Positions 25,783-34,172 of a stretch of DNA of 64,000 bases are shown here, in pieces (position 1 is the stretch's first letter; every line of letters begins with the position of its first letter). Made by a program: the position numbers and the translations under genes. The stretch covers positions 310,001 through 374,000 of the forward strand of contig JAWKTN010000005.1 in NCBI GenBank assembly GCA_041399065.1, read 5' to 3'. Under the pieces are notes generated by a model. The model ran no database searches, was not told the origin of the DNA, and worked only from the letters and a program-made list of their open reading frames with translations. The DNA comes from JAGQPD01 sp020426865 (GTDB taxonomy: Bacteria > Planctomycetota > Planctomycetia > Pirellulales > Pirellulaceae).

Positions 25783-27575
25783 CTGGCATGCTCCTTGCAA
25801 CCGAACTGCGGATCCAAGGGTATCAAGGCAGTCAACACAAAAGCCGGGATGGTCGCCACGACCACCCAAACAAAAAACAGGGGATAACCCACACGCTGCT
25901 GGATGCCGCCACTGAAATATCCCGGCACCATCATCCCAAGTGCCATCAGCCCCGTCCCGAGCGCATAGTGGGCCGTCTCGTGCTTGCCACGTGCAACGTA
26001 CAATAGATACAACATCATCGCGGTGAAGCCGAAACCATATCCAAACTGTTCGATCGCAATCGCCACATTGACCACGACAAAGGACGTCGGCTGGCAATAC
26101 GCCAAGAAAACGTAGGCGAAATTCGGCAGATTGATCGCAATCACCATCCACCACAGCCATTTCTTCAATCCATGCTGGGCCGCGGCAAAGCCACCTAATA
26201 CACCTCCCAATACCAGGCACAGAACCCCCACGGTTCCGTACACAAATCCCACCTGTCCAGTCGTCAAACCGAGACCACCAGCTTCGCGGGCGTCCAACAT
26301 GAACAGCGGGGCTATTTTTCCCAGCTGTGCCTCTCCCAGGCGATAACAAAGTACAAACGCCACCGCAACACCGATGCCGGGCTTGGCAAAAAAGCTGGAA
26401 AACGTATCGAAGAATGTCCCCCAAAGCGATGTCGTTGATGCATGCCCCACTGTCCCACGTTCCCCTTGGTGATCGGGCACGTGTGGCAAGGCCCACCAGT
26501 GATATGCACACAACGTCAGGAACACCGCACCTACGATCCCCATCGTCCACGACCACGCCTGTTTGAAGTCCCCCGCCCTGATCTCGAACCTGGCGGCTGC
26601 CTCGCGTTCAAGCTGGCGGTCCAGCTGCACTACCATCACAAACGGGAGGTGTCGGTTCGACGCATTGATCTCCAGGCGATCCGGCGTCTTCAACGTGATG
26701 CTCTTGTCTCCGCCAACCGACACAATGTTGACCGCGATCGATTCTCGATTCGACGTATCCCTCATCCATTTCGCGTAGATCACGCCAACATTTCCAGTGG
26801 GGTCATCCGCATCCTCATCGAGCGGCACTGACTGCTCGTCGTGATAGTCGTAGAAGCCGTGCTGGCCATTCCACCGGTTCGCCTCCGCGAGGATGCGAGC
26901 AGCAGTCGTCCTATCCGTTCTTGCCAGCCCCAACGTTCGTCGGGCCGGGGTCGCAACCAGGGCCCCCTCTGCGGCAGATTCAGTAAAAACGGCCCCGCTC
27001 GGTTCCACATTCGCGACGGCGACATCGTCACGGCGGGCAACGACCTCGAATTCCGTCGTCCCCAACGCCGTCGACTTTTCCAACTCGCCAGCCAGGATCA
27101 CCACCCCCCCCTGCCCGGCGATCATCGCCAAACGAAAACACGTATTCCGGACCCCCACAAACCACGCCTGGTCGTGGGAAGAAAGTCCCAACAGATAAAA
27201 GCCGTCGGCGGCAATGTCGTGTGTGGCGGACGCAATGGCGATTACCCACAACAACGTCAGCGACAGAATCCAGAACGTCGCCAAGGGAATCGTCAAGGAC
27301 ATCGCGACCAGCGCAGTCCCCGAAATCAACTGCATCACAACGATCCACGACCGCTTGCCACCTACATGTTCAATCAACGGCCCCCATAGCGGCTTAAGCA
27401 CCCACGGCAGATAAAGTAGCGACGTGTAGGCGGCAATCTTGTCATTCGCCATGCCCAGCCGCTTGTACATCACGACGGTTACCGACATCACGATGATATA
27501 GGGGATCCCCTGAGCAAAATACAAGCTGGGGACCCACGACCAAGGGCCCGACTTTTCGCCGCCTGGTTCTGTCAC
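25779..27575 (-). CDS. ampG: AmpG-like muropeptide permease (MFS) with a large insert
   Basis: Predicted inner-membrane importer of muropeptides, 598 residues. The GTG at 27575 overlaps the upstream TGA (GTGA) and has AAGGTGG before it. AmpG-like parts are SLYFAQGIPYIIVMSVTVVM, LPWVLKPLWGPLIEHVGGKR and ASATHDIAADGFYLLG. Twelve membrane segments are expected, but a hydrophilic domain of about 170 residues (165-335) separates TM5 from TM6, which by MFS topology lies in the periplasm. The domain looks alpha/beta (ILAEANRWNGQHGFYDY, RLEINASNRHLPFVMVVQLD); I do not recognise it. Without the insert the length would be the usual 430. Substrate is inferred from the neighbours. Confidence 0.82.
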   Translation of the reverse strand: MTEPGGEKSGPWSWVPSLYFAQGIPYIIVMSVTVVMYKRLGMANDKIAAYTSLLYLPWVLKPLWGPLIEHVGGKRSWIVVMQLISGTALVAMSLTIPLATFWILSLTLLWVIAIASATHDIAADGFYLLGLSSHDQAWFVGVRNTCFRLAMIAGQGGVVILAGELEKSTALGTTEFEVVARRDDVAVANVEPSGAVFTESAAEGALVATPARRTLGLARTDRTTAARILAEANRWNGQHGFYDYHDEQSVPLDEDADDPTGNVGVIYAKWMRDTSNRESIAVNIVSVGGDKSITLKTPDRLEINASNRHLPFVMVVQLDRQLEREAAARFEIRAGDFKQAWSWTMGIVGAVFLTLCAYHWWALPHVPDHQGERGTVGHASTTSLWGTFFDTFSSFFAKPGIGVAVAFVLCYRLGEAQLGKIAPLFMLDAREAGGLGLTTGQVGFVYGTVGVLCLVLGGVLGGFAAAQHGLKKWLWWMVIAINLPNFAYVFLAYCQPTSFVVVNVAIAIEQFGYGFGFTAMMLYLLYVARGKHETAHYALGTGLMALGMMVPGYFSGGIQQRVGYPLFFVWVVVATIPAFVLTALIPLDPQFGCKEHAR

Positions 27576-29131
27576 GGTTGGTCCACCTTGATCAACGCAA
27601 CCGCTCCTGATACGCACGCTCGATTGACGGCGGTAACGGAGACCATGTCCGGCAAGATCGCCACACCCCCGTCATCGCGACGCGGCAAGCGATAGTCCGA
27701 CCGCCATCCCGGTACGACGCTCGTCCGCCAGCGATCCGGATAACGCTCCTGCACAACCCACAACCACGGCGCGGGCGCGGCCGATACGGCTTCGCTCAAC
27801 CGCATGGCGACCGATAGCTGTCCATTCTCCACCGATATCGTTGCGTTCGGTTCGTCATGCACCGGGATCTCCAGCCAAGGAGTCGCCGGCACAAGAGCAG
27901 GTTCGTCGTACGGCAGTTGACGAGCGATGTCGCGCCAATTGCGCTGTAACGCTTTGAAGCTGAAATGAATATTCCCGGTCGCACCCTCCTGGTGTCGCGT
28001 GGCGGCGATCTGACGCAAGATCTCATCGGCATCCCACCCAGTTGCCGATTCCGGATTCAACCGCGATGTATAAAGCCCTGGCCACAAATGTCGTTGCCAC
28101 CGATTCTGCTCGTGCCACCACCCTAACAACTTGGTATAACCTTGCCCCTGGCTGTCGACGCTCCAGTACAATTGCGGCGACAGGTAGTCCACATCTCCTT
28201 CCTGCAGCCACAGTCGCGCGTCGGCATAGAGTTTTTCATACGCGTCAAATCCTACGATCCCTTCCGGGTATCCAGGCCGCCAAATACCAAAGGGGCTGAT
28301 CCCAAATCGGACATGCGGCTTGACCCGGCCGATTTCGGCCCGGACTCGCTTTACCATTCGATTGACATTATCGCGTCTCCAGTCTTCGCGAGACAGATTT
28401 ACCCCCCGGTCGCGAGCCATCTGCCAACTCCGCTCATCGGGAAACGGCAGCTCGCGTCGCTGTTCGTCGCTCACCGGATACGGATAGAAATAGTCATCGA
28501 AGTGGATCCCATCCACGTCGTATCGCTGCACTACATCACAGATCACGGCGATCGTGTGATCCTCCGCCTGAGGCAAGCCCGGATCCAACCACAAGTATTC
28601 GCCATACTTCAAAACCAACTCCGGATGTACTCGCGAAATGTGCGTCTCCGAAAACTCGCCGGACCCCGATGGATGCGATGCACGATACGGATTCAGCCAA
28701 GCGTGAACTTCAATCCCTCGTTGATGACACAACTCGATCAAAAGCTCCAGTGGATCGTAACCGCCCTCGGGTGCCTGCCCCATCTGTCCGGTCAAGAACT
28801 CAGACCATGGCTCCAAAGGTGACGCGTAGACCGCGTCAGCCGCCGGTCGAACTTGAAAGACAATGGCATTCAAGTTCATCGCCGCCGCCGCGGCGACAAT
28901 CTCCCGCAATTCGACCTGCTGTTGGTCAGACGATAGGTCGCGTCGTGAAGGCCAATCGATGTTCGCAACCGTCGCGACCCACGCCGCGCGAAACTCCCGC
29001 TTCACCGGTGGCGGCAAAAGGCGTTCTCCGGCTTGTGCATTGGCGAATTTCGCAACGCACCATTCGCACTCCACCACCGCGGTCAAGGCGACCAAGAGCG
29101 TCAGTAATCGCAACCCGGCGTTATGCCGCAT
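27572..29131 (-). CDS. DigH-like glycoside hydrolase (GHL10/DUF187)
   Basis: Predicted exported enzyme of 519 residues. A signal peptide ends near AQA at about residue 34. The GHL10 domain is clear from REFRAAWVATVANIDWPSRR onward, with MNLNAIVFQVRPAADAVYAS, GIEVHAWLNPYRASHP, then YDVDGIHFDDYFYPYP and VRFGISPFGIWRPG. The acidic IHFDD is the typical active-site strand end. In E. coli the homologue DigH (YddW) cleaves denuded peptidoglycan glycan strands; this is known for that protein, and inferred here. It is the first gene of the recycling operon, so it would supply fragments to the permease. A lipobox was not found. Confidence 0.85.
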   Translation of the reverse strand: MRHNAGLRLLTLLVALTAVVECEWCVAKFANAQAGERLLPPPVKREFRAAWVATVANIDWPSRRDLSSDQQQVELREIVAAAAAMNLNAIVFQVRPAADAVYASPLEPWSEFLTGQMGQAPEGGYDPLELLIELCHQRGIEVHAWLNPYRASHPSGSGEFSETHISRVHPELVLKYGEYLWLDPGLPQAEDHTIAVICDVVQRYDVDGIHFDDYFYPYPVSDEQRRELPFPDERSWQMARDRGVNLSREDWRRDNVNRMVKRVRAEIGRVKPHVRFGISPFGIWRPGYPEGIVGFDAYEKLYADARLWLQEGDVDYLSPQLYWSVDSQGQGYTKLLGWWHEQNRWQRHLWPGLYTSRLNPESATGWDADEILRQIAATRHQEGATGNIHFSFKALQRNWRDIARQLPYDEPALVPATPWLEIPVHDEPNATISVENGQLSVAMRLSEAVSAAPAPWLWVVQERYPDRWRTSVVPGWRSDYRLPRRDDGGVAILPDMVSVTAVNRACVSGAVALIKVDQP

Positions 29132-29304
29132 GCAGCCTCCCCGAAAAGGTCTCTCTCAGAATTCTCGCGGCCTGCTTTCCCATGTACCAGCGCCAAGCTC
29201 TCAATGTACCTGCCAACATCGCTCGATCACAAGTGCGCTGCGACTGAGCGTCACGCTCGCGTATGCCGTGATCAAGATCGCATCGACGCAAGGCCCTCCC
29301 CCCA

Positions 29305-29340
29305 AGAAAAACGGCCCGAGATGTCGAGCATCCCGGGCCG
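29305..29340 (-). terminator. Intrinsic terminator after the PEP-CTERM gene at 29380
   Basis: Read on the minus strand, a GC-rich hairpin (CGGCCCGGGATG ... CATCTCGGGCCG, one wobble position, 5-base loop) is followed by TTTTTCTT. It lies 40 bases after the stop of the PEP-CTERM gene and separates it from the recycling operon. Confidence 0.85.
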
Positions 29341-29379
29341 TATCGGTTGTCACTGACAATCGCGACTGGTGGCGATCAA

Positions 29380-30090
29380 TTAACGTCGGCGGCGAAGCGT
29401 TCCCAAAGCCAACAGCGCCGAAACAAGCAGGCCACCAGTGGCCGGCTCTGGCACAGGAGCCTTTTCGTACAAGACCGCAGCGCCACGCATCGACACAAAG
29501 GTATTCGCCGATGAGGGTTCTTGGATCACGACGATTGCGCCCAACTTGTAATCGACCGTGCCGAGATATACCCACGGGTCATGGGGGGCACCTGCATCGT
29601 CATTGAACTGCGTGCGATTGTTCTGATCCAACTGCGTCACCACGTCGGGCGACCCCAATGTTTGCAGCGTGAACTGCGTCAGTCCCCCCGAAACGTTGGC
29701 TGTCTGCGGCCAAGCAGCGTACACGTTGTAAAGTCCCTTCGCACCGTTTGGCAAACCAGTGGCGATGTTGCCTTCGCCAAGGTGTGTGCCGGAAGGAATC
29801 GCCGTGTTATCGCCTTCAACACTGGGAGTGTAGGTGTAGATGTACGTGTCCGGCAAAGCGGCGCCATCCCCCCCAAAGATCGAATCACCCGCTCCCGCAT
29901 ACAGAGCGGTCGTCGCAACGCTTGAAGACGCGGTGGTCGTATCGCCACCGAAGGTGAAGTGTGCGTCGTACGCGACCGGACCATCGTCAAGCCCATCCGC
30001 ATCCACGTTCACAATGAACGCTGCCTGGGCTGCTGTCGCCATCGTTACCACCGCCAGGATGGCAGCGAAACGGACTGTCAGTGCTTTCAT
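29380..30090 (-). CDS. Small PEP-CTERM secreted protein
   Basis: Protein of 236 residues. The ATG at 30090 (GAGGGCG upstream) opens a Sec signal peptide (FAAILAVVTMATAAQA) and is preferred over a start 33 bases earlier. The C-terminus is a PEP-CTERM signal: VPEPATGGLLVSALLALGTL followed by RRRR. The mature part is beta-rich and Thr/Ser/Asp-rich, without a recognised domain; function unknown. It has its own terminator. The 321-base gap before it presumably holds its promoter. Confidence 0.82.
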   Translation of the reverse strand: MKALTVRFAAILAVVTMATAAQAAFIVNVDADGLDDGPVAYDAHFTFGGDTTTASSSVATTALYAGAGDSIFGGDGAALPDTYIYTYTPSVEGDNTAIPSGTHLGEGNIATGLPNGAKGLYNVYAAWPQTANVSGGLTQFTLQTLGSPDVVTQLDQNNRTQFNDDAGAPHDPWVYLGTVDYKLGAIVVIQEPSSANTFVSMRGAAVLYEKAPVPEPATGGLLVSALLALGTLRRRR

Positions 30091-30411
30091 TACGCCCTCT
30101 TTGGTCTTTCTTACCAGTAACAAGTTGTCTCACGATTGTCATAACACGTAGGCCGAAAACGCTTCCCTGTAAGCCCTTCAAACGGATTCCATTCCCCTAG
30201 ACTAACTAGACACATCGTTAAATTCAACCTTTTTGGGGGGGAATTCCCCAAAGTTATCGCGAATACAAAAGGCTCGATTTTCGAGTTTTTTTTGGGGTAC
30301 CGACGCTGAGTACGGGCCTTCAAGGGGGAGTGACCAGACGTGATTTGCTCCAAGGGCCTGGGCGAAGGAGTGACAGCGAGCTGGGAGGGCCGACCAAAAA
30401 TCCTGCCCGGG
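30091..30411. other. Intergenic region with GGGGAATTCCCC palindrome
   Basis: No gene is seen in these 321 bases. They hold a 12-base palindrome GGGGAATTCCCC at 30238-30249 flanked by T4-G3 and A3, and the hairpin/T-tract element listed separately. The stretch is AT-richer than its surroundings. I could not fix a promoter for the PEP-CTERM gene. Confidence 0.5.
30263..30293. terminator. Weak terminator-like hairpin
   Basis: CTCGA-TTT-TCGAG (30273-30285) is followed by eight T on the plus strand. No plus-strand gene precedes it. On the minus strand the same hairpin is followed by CCTTTT and could end the DUF1559/lipoprotein transcript 120 bases after its stop. The stem is only 5 bp. Confidence 0.35.
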
Positions 30412-30837
30412 CTAATTCAGCGGAAAGTCGTGCGTTAGAGGCTCGGCCTGGTCGGGCACAGTCAACGTCAGCCCAGAGGTATCCGGCCGAGCAAAGTGAG
30501 CGGGGACCTGTGCGGTGGTCGTTGGCATGGGATCGCCATCCTTCCAGCCTGGCGGAGCAGCGGGTGGGGCGTTCACGATCACGCGGTATTGCCCCGGGAG
30601 CAAATGGCAGGCGAACGTCCCATCAGCTTGGATGGCCCCCCCCAGCGTCTTGCCGGAATCGGGAAAGAAATTAATGACCCCTTGAGTTACCGGTTGATTT
30701 CGAAAAGTGACTTTTCCAGAAACAAGAACGCCTTCGGACTTGCCGCCGCAGCCAGCGATCTGCGACACCATCAACACGATCACACTCAAGGCCATGGAGT
30801 GCCCGAACGATCTATTCGGCAACAATTTCCAATCCAT
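30412..30837 (-). CDS. Small lipoprotein with carboxypeptidase-regulatory-like fold
   Basis: Protein of 141 residues. A hydrophobic leader ends in a lipobox (SQIAGCGG), so lipidation is likely. The rest fits a single beta-sandwich of the carboxypeptidase regulatory-like type: VSGKVTFRNQPVTQGVINFF, IQADGTFACHLLPGQYRVIV. Such proteins very often follow DUF1559 genes in planctomycetes, usually with no known function. The start overlaps the end of the upstream DUF1559 gene by 26 bases, so the two form an operon. Confidence 0.85.
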   Translation of the reverse strand: MDWKLLPNRSFGHSMALSVIVLMVSQIAGCGGKSEGVLVSGKVTFRNQPVTQGVINFFPDSGKTLGGAIQADGTFACHLLPGQYRVIVNAPPAAPPGWKDGDPMPTTTAQVPAHFARPDTSGLTLTVPDQAEPLTHDFPLN

Positions 30838-31828
30838 TTTTGGACGCTAATCCCGCGTAGGTTTGCAGGTCGATCGAGTCATTAAGGAAGTGCACGCTGC
30901 CGTCAGCATAGACGAAATTGGCGCCACCGGGATGGAAGCTTCCGTAGGGCAAGTCGTTGTAGGCGATTGTCTTGGGGGCACCTGGGGGAGCCGTTGGGCG
31001 ATCGACTTCGTTGTCATGGGCCCGGTAGTATCCTACTGTATCCAAGCTGGCATTGATCGGATAGAGAACGTTGACGTTCTTGCATGAACTGACACACGAA
31101 CCGGCTGCTGGCCCCTCTGGGGCGGTGCGGCCACTTGTCCAATAGACGCCGGCGGTCCAGATCCGCGTTTGATACCAACGCTCGCCGACGAGCATCGTTT
31201 TGCTCGTACCATCCTTAATGTCCTTGGTCTTGGTTTCGCTCGCTTGATGAAGAATCCCGTCGAAGTTCACGGAACCGCAGAAGAGGCTCGAACTGCCGAC
31301 GAATTGATCGACCGCTCCAGAACCAGCAACGCCGTAGTAGCTGCAACTGGCATAGCCATCGTTGAACTTATCCCAGACCTGAGTGTCACTGGCACAGATG
31401 TAGAGATCGACGCCCGACTCGTTGGCAACCTGGAACGTGTACGCGCCTGCTTCGCCATTGGTCTGTCGCAAGATATCCTTGATGTTCTCGCTCAACGCCG
31501 ACTCTTCGACATACGGCAACACATGCACATGCCAACTGGGACCATTGTCTTGCTTCTGTTTATGGTTGGTAGCACCGGGAGGGAACTTTCCCATCGCCGA
31601 TTCATAGTTGATGTTGGCCAGACCAATGTTCTTGAGACTATTCATGCAACTGGTTCGACGCGCCGCCTCACGCGCGGCGTTAACTGCCGGCAGCAATAAC
31701 GCCACCAGCAATCCAATGATGGCAATGACAACCAACAATTCAACCAGCGTAAACGCGGGCCTCGCCTGACATCCTTCGCAGCGCTCGGGGTAGCAGTGCG
31801 TCGCGGTTGATCCCTTGGTTGTCAACAT
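30812..31828 (-). CDS. DUF1559 protein with type IV pilin-like N-terminus
   Basis: Protein of 338 residues from a family massively expanded in planctomycetes. After a short Cys-containing leader, the prepilin cleavage and methylation motif is FTLVELLVVIAIIGLLVALL, followed by AARRTSCMNSLKNIGLA. The DUF1559 body ends with the H-X9-DG motif seen as FHPGGANFVYADGSVHFLND. AGGAGGGAG precedes the ATG. It is probably exported by a pseudopilus or type II-like system and exposed at the surface; the function of the family is unknown. It is cotranscribed with the lipoprotein gene. Confidence 0.93.
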   Translation of the reverse strand: MLTTKGSTATHCYPERCEGCQARPAFTLVELLVVIAIIGLLVALLLPAVNAAREAARRTSCMNSLKNIGLANINYESAMGKFPPGATNHKQKQDNGPSWHVHVLPYVEESALSENIKDILRQTNGEAGAYTFQVANESGVDLYICASDTQVWDKFNDGYASCSYYGVAGSGAVDQFVGSSSLFCGSVNFDGILHQASETKTKDIKDGTSKTMLVGERWYQTRIWTAGVYWTSGRTAPEGPAAGSCVSSCKNVNVLYPINASLDTVGYYRAHDNEVDRPTAPPGAPKTIAYNDLPYGSFHPGGANFVYADGSVHFLNDSIDLQTYAGLASKNGLEIVAE

Positions 31829-31888
31829 GATCCCCTGCTCCCTCCTGACCGAACGAATCGGTATCAGGTCAATGGTCCACTTGTTCGC

Positions 31889-33055
31889 TTATCGGCGGCG
31901 CGATGACAGCATCAACATTGCCAACGCACTGGCAACTAGCGACAAGCTCATCGGTTCAGGCACACTTGCTACGGCGGCGACCGAGCCTGTGTTACCGAAA
32001 TTGTCTTTCCAGATCGTGTAATCGGCCGCATCGACGGTTCCGTTTCCATTGCCGTCGGCGTCCAGACTGCTGGTCGAACCAAAGTTATCCTTCCAGACCG
32101 TGTAGTCCGCGGCATCCACGACGCCGTTCTTATTGTAGTCGCCGAGCAAACCAATGCCGCCAATGTCCACTAATTCTAACTTGATATTGTCGAATACGAC
32201 GCCAGCGTTACTGGTGACCCCGGAAGGGCCGCCAATCCGCAAACTCGTGAACGGCGCCACCTCGCTCGTAGCCGGGTCGTTTGCCATCGCAATCTGCCAG
32301 GTGACTGACGAATCAACCGTGCCATCGCGGAAAAGATCGAGCTCCAATGTCACGTCAGTTTCTGTCACGGTGGCGGAATAGCGATGCCAACCGGGCCCGA
32401 CATCGGCAACATCGACGATCTCGTCGTTGTCATCCGGCCGGTCCAGCCCCGTTTCCGACAAATCAAAGTACTGCCAATTGGGTGTCCGGACCAGGTCGCC
32501 ACCCAATGACGATGAATCAAATAGGACCACGCGATAGGCGTATCCAGTGCTTGGAAGATCCGCCGGCGGGTCACTCGGATCCGTCGGATCGGGAGCCACC
32601 GCATTCCAAAACCCCAACTCGATAAAATTCAAACCACGCTGGATACCAAATGTCTCCGGTTCGCGGTCCGCCGTGTCGTTTCGCAACCCAATCGACATCC
32701 GCTTGTTTCCCATCGCATCATCGTAGATGTCCCCCGAAAACCGCACCGCCTCCGTTTCCGTTGGCACCAACGAAATAGCCTTGCCGTTGTACTCGTTGAC
32801 GCTCCCTCCCAAATGATCCACGGCCTGCCCCTGAATATCCGGCGGAGCGTCAAAGTCGAGCGGAACCAGCACGCCGTCGTCAGAAACCGTCGGATCCGCC
32901 CCAGGTCCCAAATCGGGGGTCCACACCTGATAAAAATCCAGCGTTGTCGCGTATTCGTCGAATGTCTCGTCTACGATCACTTCCGCCCCATACGCCACTT
33001 GCCCCAAACAGGTTGCGACCAAGGAGACCGCAAAAATCTTGATTGTGCTACGCAT
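31889..33055 (-). CDS. Secreted PEP-CTERM protein with dockerin-like repeats (2)
   Basis: Protein of 388 residues. The ATG at 33055 with AAGGGGAA upstream opens a signal peptide (IKIFAVSLVATCLGQVAYGA). A beta-sandwich region (VDETFDEYATTLDFYQVWTP and later FTSLRIGGPSGVTSNAGVVF) resembles a LamG-like fold. Then come two dockerin-like repeats (GDYNKNGVVDAADYTVWKDN, GNGTVDAADYTIWKDNFGNT) and the PEP-CTERM signal (VPEPMSLSLVASALAML, SSRRR). It is a paralogue of the gene at 18982, sharing the same repeat and sorting cassette. The role is unknown; anchoring at the cell surface or in the matrix is inferred. Confidence 0.85.
   Translation of the reverse strand: MRSTIKIFAVSLVATCLGQVAYGAEVIVDETFDEYATTLDFYQVWTPDLGPGADPTVSDDGVLVPLDFDAPPDIQGQAVDHLGGSVNEYNGKAISLVPTETEAVRFSGDIYDDAMGNKRMSIGLRNDTADREPETFGIQRGLNFIELGFWNAVAPDPTDPSDPPADLPSTGYAYRVVLFDSSSLGGDLVRTPNWQYFDLSETGLDRPDDNDEIVDVADVGPGWHRYSATVTETDVTLELDLFRDGTVDSSVTWQIAMANDPATSEVAPFTSLRIGGPSGVTSNAGVVFDNIKLELVDIGGIGLLGDYNKNGVVDAADYTVWKDNFGSTSSLDADGNGNGTVDAADYTIWKDNFGNTGSVAAVASVPEPMSLSLVASALAMLMLSSRRR
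31990..32032 (-). repeat. Dispersed dockerin-coding cassette, copy B
   Basis: Matches 19410-19452 at 40 of 43 positions; the three differences are G/A changes. Confidence 0.8.
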
Positions 33056-33407
33056 TGTGTTCCCCTTACCTGTTCTCATCGAATTGACACGTCGGTTCGG
33101 CTTGCATCCGTGAGAAAATCCCGGCTAATCCCTACTACTATCATAATGAGTCCTGCCGAAAACCCTAGAGTCAAAACACGTAAAACTTTATCGAACTTGC
33201 GCAAAACATAAGTACGCCTGGGCTTTCCAGCGAAATTGTGCACAAGCATCTCCCTAACGTGCTTGACGTCACCCGTACAATCGCGACAATCAAGAGGCGT
33301 GGCTAGGGCTGCGCGGTCCGGCGTTGTGTCGACCGCCCACAAGACGTATCGCCCAGGCCTAAAGGACGACTGGGAACCGCTACGTCTGATAGCGAAGAAG
33401 GAAGCTA
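33056..33407. promoter_or_regulatory. Divergent promoter region of two PEP-CTERM genes
   Basis: No gene is seen in these 352 bases between divergent PEP-CTERM genes. For the plus-strand gene a weak sigma-70-like pair is TTGACG at 33263-33268 and GACAAT at 33285-33290, 16 bases apart. I did not find a convincing pair for the minus-strand gene. Confidence 0.3.
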
Positions 33408-34172
33408 ATGAGACCACCTCAATGTCGAAAATATCGAATTGGACGCATTTCTGCGCAACTTGCGCGACTTTTATGCACGTGCACAGCGGTGATCCTCAGC
33501 TGCGGAACCGTGCACGGCAGTCACATCGACTACGTATCAGACGGCGGGTTCCTGTTGTTTACCGACAGCCTGTCGGGTCCAGCTCACGCCGTGCAGACTG
33601 GCGATGCGGGGAATATCATCGGTAGCGAGCGGGACGTCACGATTAGTTTTTCCTCGGGTTCTGGCATCCTCGGCACGGCTGTCCTGGTTCCACCGGGGCC
33701 CGGTCCAGTGGGCCCCAATACGGGTGTCACGATGCTCATGGATAACTCGGTGGACAGCGTCGGCAAGCTCGAAATCGTCTACGACGGCCCAGGCGCCACT
33801 GGGTTGGGCGGCATCGACTTCACCAACGAGGACGCAATTTCAGTGCTGTTCGAAGGGGTGCAAGGCGCCGGCACGCTAACGGTCCACGTCGCCGACACGG
33901 CCGCCAATTCCGGCAGCATGTCCCTACCGGTTACTGCACCTGGCGCGGTTGTGTTTCCATTTGTGAACGCCGGCTACAGCGGTGTCGATTTCACGAAGGT
34001 TAACAGTGTCTCCGTTACGCTCGATACCGACATTCCGGCATCCGACTTTTCAATCTCGCAGATTACGCGAGAAGTCGTCAACGTCCCCGAGCCTGCGGTC
34101 GGCGTACTATTGTTGAGTGCCACCGCACTTGTCCTGTCCGGCCGACGGCGTAGCCACCAACAACGCAGCTAG
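33408..34172 (+). CDS. PEP-CTERM secreted protein
   Basis: Protein of 254 residues. GAAGGAAG precedes the ATG. The N-terminus is basic (PPQCRKYRIGR), then hydrophobic (LLCTCTAVILSCGTVHG), fitting a Sec signal peptide. The mature part is a Gly/Val/Asp-rich beta protein without a recognised domain. The ending is VPEPAVGVLLLSATALVLSG with RRR after it, a PEP-CTERM signal. The last 66 bases overlap the convergent kinase gene, which is unusual but both frames are well supported. Confidence 0.82.
   Translation: MRPPQCRKYRIGRISAQLARLLCTCTAVILSCGTVHGSHIDYVSDGGFLLFTDSLSGPAHAVQTGDAGNIIGSERDVTISFSSGSGILGTAVLVPPGPGPVGPNTGVTMLMDNSVDSVGKLEIVYDGPGATGLGGIDFTNEDAISVLFEGVQGAGTLTVHVADTAANSGSMSLPVTAPGAVVFPFVNAGYSGVDFTKVNSVSVTLDTDIPASDFSISQITREVVNVPEPAVGVLLLSATALVLSGRRRSHQQRS

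Noticed and set aside
24169..26556. 795-codon frame as a longer NagZ
   Set aside because: The extra 258 codons lie antiparallel in phase over the permease gene and have shadow-frame composition; ATG 25782 has AAGGAG.
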